A stretch of DNA of 64,000 bases. Origin: Tetracladium setigerum. Lineage: Eukaryota > Ascomycota > Leotiomycetes > Helotiales. Under the pieces are notes generated by a model. It was not told the origin of the DNA. It saw nothing but the letters and a program-made list of their open reading frames with translations, and made no database searches. Of the stretch, positions 11,569 through 23,223 are shown piece by piece; position 1 is the first letter of the stretch; each line of letters begins with the position of its first letter. The DNA is taken from positions 620,001 through 684,000 of the forward strand of contig PZJY01000010.1 of NCBI GenBank assembly GCA_031472005.1. Reading direction: 5' to 3'. Both the position numbers and the translations under genes were made by a program.

Positions 11569-13882
11569 CTAATGTTCAGTTAGTATATATTGCGACAGAT
11601 GATCAGATAGGGCAAGAAGGGAAACCATACAAGTAAGGCCTAATTGCTGATAATACCCATTCGCCTCCTGCCCCTGCTCAGTCATCAACACGCCATCCTC
11701 AGCATGCACCGTTGTCTTTGGCGGAATATGCCTGATATTTAACAACTGGAACAACAAATCGGCGACCAGCTCGCCCTGCTGCACGAAATGATCGGGGGTC
11801 TTAGCAAGTGGCCAACGAGACATGAAGGATGGCTGTTCCCATGATTTGAAGAGCCATGTTGACTTCTCGATACAGTTGAGAATGATTATGGTAGCGATGA
11901 AGATTTCGAACGATTCATTGCTATCCTTGGTGAGGAGACGGCGCTCCAGGTCACCGAGGATGATCTTGCATAGTTCCGCGGCTTTCATTTCGGCGGCGGC
12001 GTTGAGTTGGAGACATAGAAGATTGTATGTGCTTCCGTCAGTGTTTCGGTCGATGACTGGGCCTTGGCCTTGTCCTACGTGTGGATCTATTCTCTCTGTG
12101 AGATTCCATGCTAACTCGTGGTCAACCAGAATGTGAACCACTCCCCAGAAGTGAAGAGCTCGTGTCAACAGGGTGTCTTCTTTCACTAATAATAGTTCTT
12201 GCGCAGTGACAAGAGTTGTTCTCATGAAATCAGAGATCTCATTTGCAATGAAAACACCAAGCATCTTTTTCATATACGCTTCAATGATCTTTGGAGGATC
12301 ATCCTTCTCGACGTCAATAAGTCGTAAAATATCCATGCTAAAGTCACCACTTAATCCTGGATCGATGTTGCCTCCAGATTGGCCTTCAAGAGCACTGAAA
12401 GTTGCATAAACAGCCGAGCCAGGATAATGCGAGGCTTCAATTTGGTGAACGGATTTTTGGAATGGAGTCCGTGCTTTCACATCTGTGACTTGGCGAGCAG
12501 CCAGAACCACATGTAAGCCAGCCGTATACATCTCCAAGGCATTTGCCATTCTTGTACGAACGCATTGTTGTTTCCAGATTCGGGCGCTTTCAACGCTGCT
12601 ACAGGCTCTGCATGGAGTTCCAGTTGAACATGGCTTCTTCAGCATCCGACATCGGATACAAGCACCCATTTGTCGAAGAACTTGAACCTCCTTGCGCCTA
12701 TCCGAGTTAAATCGTGATCTAGGCTTCGGTTTTGAGGTTTTTGCTCCACTTCCATATTCTGCACTAAATTGGGTCGTCAGTGGAATGGATGAACTAGCGG
12801 CCAATTGAGGATAGCTTGGTGCTCGCGGCGTCGAAGGGTTCTCAACAACTATTTCGGGATGGGTCTGCTCTTGGTTTGAATAAGGAGTAGGGGCAGGAGC
12901 AGGGTTTTCCATCATTGGCCAAAGTGCTTGTTGTTGCTGGTCTGGTGGGAAGTAGTTATCCTGCATCACCAGAGAAGCATTGACCTCATTGAGTTGTTGC
13001 TCCAATGCCCTTTCATTTATGGCATTACTTGCATTCAAATCGTCCGCAAGTAGTTGGGGGTCTACCATGGATTGGGTGAATCTGGAGGCTTGCACAGCTG
13101 CGATACTGCTAGCTGCCATTGCGAGATTTGGGGAAGTTGAGCGCGAAGTTGACATGTTTGGGACAAAAGACCCTGCTGGATTAACTGATTCGCTTTCTCC
13201 TCGATTGAACTTTTGGTTGGTAGCTTCGAGAGTTAGAGTGTATAATTTTGAAGACAGGGAAGATACACATACATTTTCTATCTCGTAGGACGCGCTGCTC
13301 ATAGCTGACAGGAGGGTTGTCCAACGTGTACTGCTCTTGTAGCTCCAAACGACGGGCTCGTGAAGTTTCATCAGAAGGACCTCCTACCCCAGAAGCTCGA
13401 TCGGTTTGTGGCCCATCATGCTTGTTCTCGTTCATGTCGATTTGTCGCGACACCTCGGCCAAAGTTTCGAGTGCACTCCAATTGCGATTGACAATTGGTA
13501 GGTCTACCGTCTTGCCCTTCATGGGAACCTCTCCATTATGAGCATGCACCTGATTTTGGAGATCATTCATCTGGCTGAACTCCAACTGCGCTCTCTGCCG
13601 GTCTTGATCCCGCATTGCGACGCATTTCTTGAGAATGTGCGCAGTCAGACTGTCGATTCGACCTTTGGGAAACTTCTCGCCGCATCCTTTGCATGTATGT
13701 TCGTACCGGTTACTCGAGTCGTTCAGCTTCGGACCTCGTTCGAAGTGTTGCAGAATCAATGCTTTGCTTTGTTAGCTAAGCTATCCATGACTACTCGAGG
13801 CTGGGTAGGCTACGAAAGGCGGGGTGGACACAAGGAAAGAGCTTGAAAGAAGCACCAACTTACCATTTGGTTTTCTGCCCAT
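11569..13882 (-). CDS. Putative transcription regulator with BED-like finger and variant zinc cluster
   Basis: Exons are 13882-13864, 13761-13273 and 13223-11569, summing to 721 codons. The first coding exon is only 19 nt (MGRKPNG). Introns are gtaagt...gcaaag and gtatgt...tctcgaag, the latter 49 bp with a CTAAC branch point. Residues about 15-50 hold CKGC followed by a HILKKC element, C-x2-C...H-x4-C, as in BED/C2H2-like DNA-binding fingers. Near residue 400 comes a cysteine-rich block, GACIRCRMLKKPC...PCRAC then a last Cys 12 residues on, like a Zn2Cys6 cluster with a stretched final spacing. The C-terminal half is helical with no catalytic motif. A DNA-binding regulator is the best reading; targets are unknown. 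The middle contains Gln/Pro-rich low-complexity sequence typical of activation regions. It is divergent from the HET gene at 14926. Confidence 0.72.
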
Positions 13883-14925
13883 ATCTGCGATTTACTGCAA
13901 TTAGCAGTCGGTTTCACAGGTCGTAAATGAAGGGGATTTTATTGTGTTGCGACAGCGATGTCGAGTCGATCACCTCGTTTCTGCTCCGGTATAAAGTTCA
14001 TGGCAAAAAGTGAATGGAGCCACAAGAGAGAGCGGTGGCAAGAGCGGTGGGCGTTTAGCGCCGGCCGGATTTACCTTATTCCACAGCCTTGGCACCTGAA
14101 CGGAGCCATTTCTATTTCTATTTCCACTTCCACTATCATTTCTTTTCGGGGGAGCCGTTTACTTTCAGCATCTTTTCGTCACGAAGACTCAAATTGTTGT
14201 TTTCACCCATCCATACCTGCAGATTCCTTTCCGAAATTTGCGTGCTTTTTGTTGGTTGACATTCTTTCGGTCGTCGGTAGTCCCTCGAACATACTGAAGA
14301 ATGTTCCCTGAGCCTTTCAACTACTGCCAAACTTTGAGCGTTTTACGAAATATCTCTGATAAAGAGGTTAACGGGTCATTTTATTCTTCATCTGAAGTTT
14401 ACAATCACATAGTCCTTTAATGGTGGAACTAACAAAAGACTCGGTGCCCCTATCGGAGAATCGCAGCATGTTACGGCTAGGAACTGGAATCACAAATCCC
14501 GCGTCATTCTTTATTGATTGCAAAATCTATATCGTTGATTTACGAGGTTAATGAATCGATTGAGAAAATGCTTTTATCACTCTACAATCCTTTCGGCTAG
14601 TATTTAGTTACGGTTTACTCCATCAACATTTCCAGTGGAATGAAAGGAATTGTGATCTCGAACATCTCGGTCTTTCAACATGGCACATAGGTCCTTTTAG
14701 TTAAGAATTTGGAGGCATTAAATTGCATTGTATCTTTCTGGATCTTCAGAACGAAGAAATCAACCAATATTTTTGGTGGCTGGCTGCAGTGACAAGGCGT
14801 CCAATCAAGTGACCACACTTCAGAGATGAGGGAGTCTTTCAGATTCGCCTTGATAACACCGCCCTGGTTCCCTACTGAGAGGGTCAACTTCTTCCCAACA
14901 ATCTTTCAAACACTATCTTCTGGTC
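13883..14925. other. Divergent upstream region
   Basis: About 1 kb between the regulator and the HET gene. It must contain both promoters. I see no coding segment or obvious repeat. Confidence 0.4.
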
Positions 14926-17029
14926 ATGTCAGATGCTACGATTTCACAAACACAAGATCGGCAGAAAATGGATCAAGCCGATAAGTACAAATACACACCA
15001 CTATCAACGACGTCTGTTGAAATCCGGCTTCTCAAAATCCTCGGCGTATCAGAGTTCACTATCAGCTGTTCCTTGGAAACATATAAGTTCCCTGAAGTTG
15101 CAGGGAAATACAATGCGCTGTCGTATGTCTGGGGCGATCAAGAGTTTACGGAAACGATTCTGTGTGGTAAGAAGACATTGGACATCACACCTAGCCTCGA
15201 GGTGACTTTGAGAGAGCTGTACAGATACCAAGTTGCCAAATTAAGAAAGTCAAAGCATTTCAAAAAGAATGAGACCGGGCACGAAGGTCTTTCACTGGTA
15301 GAAGAAGAAGAAGTCGGAAGAAATGAAGACAACCTTTCCGAACAATACCTGTTCTGGATCGACGCACTCTGTCTGAATCAAAGAGACCCTGCTGAGATCG
15401 CTTGTCAAATCCCCTTGATGGGAACAATATTCTCTCAATCCCGAGCAACATTTGCATATCTGGGCCCATCCATCGACTCGAGCGATCTCGCAATGTCCCA
15501 TATACGACGTCTAAATACGGCTCTCAAAACTCTCGAAGGAGCAGATTCAACCATAAATGAAAGCAGACTCACCATCTTGGGATACGGGTATTTCCATGGC
15601 ATCTGGCGTGCCCTAGCGCAATTATCTTGCAGACCCTACTTTGAACGAGTATGGATCTTGCAAGAAACCAGCCTGGCGAAGAAACTCATCATTGGATGTG
15701 GACAACTGTGGATCTCAGGCTCCGTCTTCCTCAGCTGTTATCGAAAGATAACGAGTGCCGGACTTGTCCATCTCATCGAAACAACAGCGCGGAAGCCTAC
15801 AGGTCGAAAAGTTCTTCTTCCACTTTCGATGTTGGCGTTTCGGATGGGGCGTGATCATTATCAGATCGAGTCAATATTGGGATTGCTTCTTGATGGGTCG
15901 CGCATGAGGTATTGTAAGATGCCTGAAGATCATATATGGGGAATTTGGGGGCTTTTGCATCCGAGTGTTCAGAAATCACTCATGGATTCCTGGACTTCGT
16001 CACAACTCCTTCCCACAAGTCCGGGTACTTCATGGCAGAGTATTTATATTTGGTTTTCGAAGTGGTGCTTACAGAATGATAATCGGTTGAGGCTTTTGTG
16101 TATAGCGACGTCGGAAGATAGACCAGACAATTTACCGGTATGTAAGAAAAGGTTCCTAATCCTTAACGCCAAATACCACATGACCTCATCCTCTATGAAA
16201 ACGCCCAGTTGTAGCTAGATCCCACAACTCGTTCTCTTTCGTCTTAGATGAGAAAAGACTAATTTGTCTCTCGCAGTCCTGGGTTCCAAATTGGAATTCC
16301 CCAGTCCAATACAACACTGCTCACGGCATGAATGTGTACCAAACCGGTAGATACCACAAAGAAGCACGCCCATCTCAGCTCGTTGGCTTCCATTTGCACT
16401 GCAATTTTAACGGCGATAAGCTCGAAATCCCCGGGTTCCGAATTGACGAAGTAAAGATTGTCCTCGGCACCCTCCCACCAGCCGTAGCCAATACCTCCGA
16501 TCTAAAGGCAAGTGTCGTTAGGATTCTGGGATGGGAGGAAAAATGTCTCGAATTATGCAGGGCTGTGTATACATGCAAAGACGATACAATACCGGAAGAA
16601 CACTGCAAAACACTTGTTGGAGGCCAGATGTTTCCAGCTGACTTCGATGTCGCTTCTAAGAGAATGGCATATTTGGATTGGAAGAAATGGTGGGTGGACA
16701 TGAGCGATATTGATGAGTCTGGGAAGCTGCCAGCGCCAAAGAAAGGAGAGTTTGCTGACAAGTATGACTTTGGAGTGCGAACTTTTGGATCTGGGAGGAG
16801 GTATATGAGTACTCGCGGGGGTAGGGTAGGTTATGCACCACCCAACGCGCAGGATGGAGATGTAATTTGTGTGTTTTATGGGGGAGGGCCTCTCTTTGTC
16901 ATACGTTTTGAGAAGGGTGGAAGGGAGGCAAGATTGATCGGGGAGGCGTATGTGCATGGTTTGATGGAAGATGGTCAAGCGGTTGGGAGTTCTGGGAGAG
17001 GTGCAGATGAGATATTTGTTTTGATATGA
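14926..17029 (+). CDS. HET-domain protein, intact
   Basis: HET-domain proteins act in fungal heterokaryon incompatibility, a cell-death response on fusion of unlike individuals; most members have no proven partner. Exons 14926-16137 and 16277-17029 (intron gtatgt...ctcgcag) give 655 codons. The HET domain starts near residue 65 with YNALSYVWGD, continues with ITPSLEVTLREL and FWIDALCLNQ, then QIPLMGTIFSQS and RVWILQE. The intron falls in the conserved LPSWVPNW motif, which only reads correctly after splicing. The C-terminal half, about 330 residues, is the usual variable region without a NACHT, WD40 or ankyrin segment that I recognise. An acidic insert (EEEEVGRNED) interrupts the domain between the two core blocks. 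A second, damaged HET gene lies 11 kb away. Confidence 0.87.
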
Positions 17030-18017
17030 ATTGTGAATTGGAGAAGCTGAATGTAAGAATTAAAGAAGAGTAGAACAAATAACATCAAATGAAGCTGGAA
17101 AGAAGACAACATAAAAGTACAACAGTTAGTAATAGTAATGGTATCGATGGGGAAAAGTCGAGGCTCGTCACGTGCATGCCAGTGGCCATCAACCGAGTCT
17201 CTGGAGCTGTCATCCCTTTGCTCATCTTCTCATCCTCTCATTCTCCTCTCATCACTCCCCATCTCTTACACACCCGTCTTCATCCACCACCAACCATCTT
17301 TGCCACATTATTGGCGGCGCACAGTTCGAGGCTAATAATACTAATCAAAAATAATCAGATTGCAACGTCCTTTGCCAAACATGTCCAAAGCATCTCAGCC
17401 TACAATCTCTCCCTCGGGTGAGCGATCCTTAACCGCCGAGTGGCCGGGTTGTGGTCGCTGTCGCCCAATCGTCTCGCGCCGTCCAGCATCTCGTGAGCAC
17501 GCAGGTGCAGCCAAGCATCCCGGTTGAAGGTCGCCAGCCCATCGATGCGCTGCATACCCGCTGGGGAGAGACATCAGATTCGTGCTGATTGGCATTTTCC
17601 GAGTCGCGGCTCTATCTTTTTTCGCCAGTTTTGCCTTTACGGAGTTCTTCGTCTTTTCCCATCTGCCATTCAAAGTCGGCGCTTCAAGATGATGCAGCCC
17701 TCAGGAACCAGGAACCCCGTCAATCCCCTCACATAATATGTATGTTTGTGTGGCAAGGGCGAATCAGACTTTGCTTTAGAAGGATGCACTCCCCCAGTTC
17801 TTTCCTTGCTACTGCTGCTTACTTTCCCTCTACCTGGTGAGAGAAGGTCTCGAGTTTGGTCTTTGGTTCCTGCATCTACCATCTCTTCCTCGTAAACCTT
17901 CTTATCTTCATTCTTTTCTTTCGTTAATCCTCTTTCCCTACTTTGCTCGACCGGTGGTTTGGGTGTTAGATTGCGTCGTTGGTGTGTTTTCGGAATGAAG
18001 TATATGTCGTCGCGGCC
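17030..18017. other. Intergenic, probable 5' leader of the 18.0-kb gene
   Basis: No coding segment is supported. The right half is CT-rich and probably holds the promoter and leader of the next gene. Confidence 0.4.
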
Positions 18018-19680
18018 ATGACGACTATCATCAGCAGGTTTCTCGATGGTGCCTACATCTCCTTCTTAGCTTCACCGGTGAACTGTTGCATGAGAGATGA
18101 GGCGCCTAGGAGGAGTGGGTAATTCTGTTCCCCAGTTTGAGTTTGAAAGTCTAACAATCTCCCAGACGGCGTGAAGCATATCAACATTGAGCATCACCAA
18201 CCACAACTGATAGCACCTCCTGTTGCTGTCCCCGAGCCTAGAGGGCCGGAATGGATAACCAGGAGTAAAGACTTTGCAAGTCGTGCGTCGAGTAAAAGCA
18301 GCTTCTCTGTGAGAAGACGCCTGAACGCGTACAATGGCTATCAACCGCGGCGGCCGCAGATCTCAGCACCGATGGACTTTCGACATGTAGACCATGCTCC
18401 CTTTGCAGGAAGGAAGCAAAACTTCAGGCCACTCGAGTTGAGCATCTACATGCCAGAGAACCAACTATCCCCCATCTTGTCTCATTTTGGTACCATCGAT
18501 GATCGGTCGTATGATCCCAGAAATAAAGACCTTCCTGCTTTCCCACCGACTGCCATGACACACACTCGAAGTGAGTCGGCCATGTCACACCGCATCGCTC
18601 GGAAGCCTTTGCGTTCTAGCTCTCGTGCCTCCATGGATTGGAACCAGAACGCGAGGCCAATTTCCATTGAAGCACAGGAGTTGATGGCAGCGATGGACAT
18701 CCAATTGCCTCAAGAACCAGCACCAGCCCGTTTGAGATCAATGACTGCACCGGTCGGTTATGAGCGAGTCAAGTCGGCTCTTCATGAGAAGCACGAGTTG
18801 GAGCAGAAACTCAGAGATATTGATGAGGTAATTGAGGAGAGAAGGAGCATATATATGAACAGTCGTCCGACCAGCCGTGCCACAAGTCGTGCGCGCAGCA
18901 TTTATGCTGAAGCTCAAGGTAAATTCGATTCCCAATCATCACACTGAATTTAGTCTAACAATATCAGATCCTATGCCAGCACCCCCATCTCGCCCCTCAT
19001 TTGCCGAACGAGTCGGTGCACCCTCAGACTCTCGTCCCAAGACAGCCCCAGCCAAGACAGTCCACATCCCAATCCGTCACAAGTCCTTTAGTGAAGTATC
19101 GGCCACCTTCACCACCACAATCACAGCATCTCCATCCAATACCAATACCTCCCTTCCTATGCCACCACCACCGCTACCTCTCGTTCTAAGAGCAGGAGTT
19201 CGCCCACCCCTAAGAAAGAAGAAATCCTTTTCCAGAGTTTCCAACTGGCTCTTTCCCTCCGACCACTCTCGCAACGCCTCATTAGACTCCGTAACCAACG
19301 CACCTAAGCCCGTCACCTCTCGCGATGGATTCTATCAATGTATTGACATCTGCAACGAGCAAGCACGCAGAGATAGCTTCTCATCACACACCACAATCAG
19401 TACTCTTGAGACTGAAACAGAAGTAGACCACCCTTCTCCACCTACAACATGGTCACCACAATCCACCCCAGGCCGAGATGAAATGGACAAAGCGGAGCCT
19501 CAAATCCGAACCTTCTCCATGGATTCAGAGCGAAATGAAAAGAGTATTGAGATGGTTAGAGTCAGGACATTCGGGGAGAAGGAGATGCATCCTAATGAGA
19601 CTTGGAGGATGCACGTAGATAGTTTACCCGTGCCTATGCATGGTACCGGTGGGAGGAATAGTGTCGGCGTTGCTTTTTAG
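18018..19680 (+). CDS. Uncharacterised Ser/Pro-rich fungal protein
   Basis: I do not recognise this family. A model with exons 18018-18048, 18166-18918 and 18968-19680 gives 499 codons in phase. The first intron (gtgcct...ctcccag) has a weak donor, so the start MTTIISRFLD is the least certain part; the second (gtaaat...atatcag) is convincing. The protein is largely disordered: Arg/Ser-rich, with SRASSKSSFSVRRR, a short predicted coiled coil near residue 210 (EKHELEQKLRDIDEVIEERR), a Pro-rich patch (PMPPPPLPLV) and a basic PLRKKKSFSRVSNWLF segment. There are no membrane segments, signal peptide or catalytic motifs. The composition fits a phosphorylated scaffold or cytoskeleton-linked protein, but no function can be assigned. 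It converges with the protease gene downstream. Confidence 0.7.
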
Positions 19681-19999
19681 TGTTTGATACCCGTGGTTAT
19701 CTGATTATCTGTATGGATGAACGGCGTTTGGGGTTAGAAGTTTGACTTGACTTAAGCGATGGTTGAATCCTTCAAGTAGCGTAATACAAAATTGCTATTC
19801 TTGGGATTCCACTTCATGCCTTTGAGCTTCTTTTTCGAGTACACTGTTTTTGGTCGAGTTGCCAAATAAGAAAGCCAAGTTGTGTATCGAATATCGATTA
19901 TGTCTTGTCTTTCGGATCACAATACTTGTCTTCCTATCTTATTGCCAGACAATAATCTGTCCCATACCCGCTTACAGTAACACTTCAATAAGTACCTAT
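19681..19999. other. Convergent 3' flanks
   Basis: A 319-bp spacer between two convergent genes; nothing else is seen. Confidence 0.4.
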
Positions 20000-21410
20000 T
20001 TAGTCCTCGCTCAAACCCAGATCAACCCCACACTTTTCCAAAAATTCGGCAATCGCAACTGCTGGCACACCGTCTAAATTTCCATCAAGTCAGCATCCAT
20101 TTCGGAGAACTCATCAATCACCCATCCACTCTTCAATAACATCCCTTCCTCTTCTCTCAAAATAAATAGAAAACACACATACGTCTCATAGCATTCTCAT
20201 CGTTCCAACTACTATGCACGCCCACCAACCACGATTTCCCTTTCTCCTCTACTTCCTTCTCTTCTTTACCATCTTCCATTCTTCCCTCCCCATCGCCTCC
20301 TCGCTCCTTCTTCTCCCTCCTCCCCCTCCCACACCCCTCAACCCAAACAAGCGGCGCCCCAGAATGACCCCAATAAGTCCAACAGTCATGCATCAACGTC
20401 CCAATCTCCTCGCAATCATTCGGATCAACACCACTCACCATTCCTCTGTATTTGCCCTCTGAGATTTCAAACAAATTGTATTTTGTCTTTGCGTTGGGCG
20501 TTTGTGATTCGAGATCTTCGGCGCCAGGTTGGCCGATGCAGTGGAGTTTTGTTCTGGAAGGGGAGGGGATGGGTTTGAGGGAGGGGAGGAGAGGGAGGTA
20601 GTGGAAATTTATGTCTCTTTTTAGACTATCTTCACTACTTTCAACCCCCTCTAGTCTGCTGGTGATAGACGAAGAGGAAGAAGAAGAAGATGATGATGAT
20701 GATTCGAGACCAATGACCTTACAAAGCGCCAAATCACGTTTTCCATCCCAAAAGCGACATTCGACGAGGACAGCGGTCGAGTCGTAGAATAACATCCATT
20801 TCGTGCGTGTCTTCAAAGAGTGGTATTCTGTATGTGTGTCGGCGAAACAGTGGGCGCATGTTAGGATCCAGCCGTGGGGGAGATGGATATGGCTGTGCCG
20901 GCGGTGGAGGAGGATAGGATGAGTGTTGAGAGGAGAGAGTGCTGGGGGAGGTGGTTTCAGTTTTGAGTTGGAGAATTGGATTCGGGATTTTGGGCTCAGG
21001 TGGGGTTTTGTTGTGAAGTAGACAGTGAAGGGTAGGCAAATGAAAAATACAAGAAGGTGGTGAGAATTTGTACTTACAATTTGTAAGTTGGGTAGAAGAG
21101 ATACTGTCGAAAGAGCGGTAGACCGGAGTTTGGCTTGTTTTTGACGGAGGAGAAGAAGTTCTGATTTATTGAGGTGGGGAAGTTTGGTGTTGAGAGGGAA
21201 GATGTGGATGATTTCTTGTGCTTGGGCTGGGACATTGATTGTGGATGAAGGTGTGAAGATTATGGGTGATGGCACTGAGGGGAGAGTGGAAGATGAGAGG
21301 GGAATCGATGTTGTGGTGGAAGAGGAGGAGGAGGAGAAAGGAGGAAAGGGATCTTCTTCCTTTTTCGATGCTGAACGGAGTGTACGACGGGTGGGTTGGA
21401 TTGAAGACAT
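20000..21410 (-). CDS. Trypsin-fold serine protease-like protein, one apparent frameshift
   Basis: Exons are 21410-21078, 20941-20183 and 20073-20000. Introns are 21077-20942 (gtaagt...ctcccccag) and 20182-20074 (gtatgt...atttag). All three catalytic positions of the trypsin fold are visible: His in GWILTCAHCF, Asp in KRDLALCKV and Ser in GHSGAPLVW. The strand before the His reads STAGTAISISP, as expected, but in a different frame: five C at the coding-strand run complementary to 20876-20880 where six are needed. With one base restored the gene is 389 codons and all phases close. The N terminus has RRTLRSASKKEE and no signal peptide, so the protein is probably intracellular. A Ser run and a charged Lys/Glu/Gly insert after the catalytic Ser are low-complexity. 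The last exon adds HGVPAVAIAEFLEKC. Substrates are unknown. Confidence 0.75.
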
Positions 21411-23223
21411 TTTGTGTGTATTTGAGAGAAATCTTTCAAGACATCAAGATATGTTCTGAGAAACAAAGTCAACCCTCTTATATCCTGTTCAAGTACATCA
21501 GTCATAGGTACCAAACGGGAATGGGAAAATACACGGGCGGCACCGATTAAAGAAGCTTTATTTACTATCTTGTCCGGGACTCTGTAGTGATCGATAGATT
21601 TCTTGAATGTAACGGATTGAGGTGAAAGTTATTGTGTGAATCATTTGTGGAAGAAAGTTGTGAGGTCTGTTGCCTGAGATGTTTTTCTGCCTCCATTTCT
21701 TGGCATTGTTGCTAGAAGGTCTCCCCCTCCGAACACTTAACTCCACAACTAGCTTTTAAAAACTTGTAATAAGATTAATTCTTAGAAAATATTCCCACCA
21801 TCGTCTTCTCCGTAAAATATAGTGACGATTCATGTATGGATCAATGGTCTTTTGTTGCTTCGCGTTGGGCTGCTCCGTGGATATATTCAGCAAGCCGCTA
21901 GCATATCTGCTAGTGACCACGTGATGTGGATCCACAAAATATAGTAGCGATGTGCAACAAACCTTTATTAAGGTTTGAAAATGACGAAAGTGAAGTGAGA
22001 GTGGTGATGAAGTGAATTGCACGCAGGTGGAGGGTTAACCTAACGACCCCCTCGTCACATACCAGACATGCGCTGACTCAAAGAACTGGTTGGTCTCGGG
22101 AACTAGTCAAATTTCTAGAGCGAAAGAGATCATTTTCTAATAGGATGCAACCGTCACTGCCGACTCATTGGGTTTTTGTCAGGAATCAAGAGATATTTGG
22201 AGCTTGAATCATTCCGACGAATACAAAAATAACAGGTCAGACTTGTAAGTCTAGAAATATATATACCCAGGGCTACGGATGGCAAGCAGTCATCTCTAGC
22301 CTCAATTTAGCGGGCTTCCAATATCCAGATGTTTCTAGGAAGTAAGGCAGACCATCAAGTTATGCTTCAACCGTATTTTGTCCACTAGAAGAATTCTTAG
22401 TACCCGGTCTGAGCTCACATGACTATTTGGATAAACCTTTGGGCTATGTTTCCATTCTACAAGTAATTTCAAGCAGCGGCATCGAACGACTAGTCCATAC
22501 ATTGGAGATGTTTTGCATCTTCCATCTTGAACTTTTGATCGGCCTGATGAACGGGTAGACATTGTTTGACACTAAAAAGCCGCTTTCTCAATCTTTCCAA
22601 ATACCTTGCGAGAATATGCTTGCTACCTACACGAGACAGATAGTTTTTAAAGATCACAAGTACAAAGTATCTCTCAATACAGCTGAAATCATATGTACAT
22701 CATGGGAGTAAAAGCCAACTCAAAATGCTTGGCGGTGCCCAGTCAATACTGGGTAAACGCTCCTACACAAAAGTTGAATATTATTGACAATAAACAACCT
22801 TTTCAACCGTTTATTAGATTAGACCATAATTAGATTACTAGCTGGGTAAGGTAGGTCTGCCCTACCGTATTAAACCCTCGCGTAGACAAACTTATCCTCA
22901 TATAATAAAACACATCACGTGATTATATTCAACTGTGGCTTCGGGTCGCACCGCCACAGGCTATCAACGCGACGGACCTGCTACTAAAAAGTGACATCGC
23001 ATCCTGTCGACAAGCGACCTTTAAAGTAAATAAAAAAGCAAACCCCAAACTCCAACTTGCGACAACGCCGACTTGCTTGCAGCATTCCTTTACCTCCTTG
23101 CGACCCTCTACCATATTACCGCGAGCTTTATCTCACTCCCGGCATATAAACGAATAGCTATTGCAAATCCAAGCACGCAAGAGTCAGTTGGGGTTCAGTT
23201 CAGTCTCGCGACAGCTCGACGAG
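21411..23223. other. Long divergent intergenic region
   Basis: 1.8 kb between the protease gene and the RNA-binding-protein gene. I found no coding segment, tRNA or tandem repeat. It is AT-rich from about 22560 to 22930. It should contain both promoters. Confidence 0.4.

Noticed and set aside
20157..21410. Single-exon protease model with 417 residues
   Set aside because: It reads through an intron with clear donor and acceptor, mis-frames the strand before the catalytic His and misses the conserved last exon.
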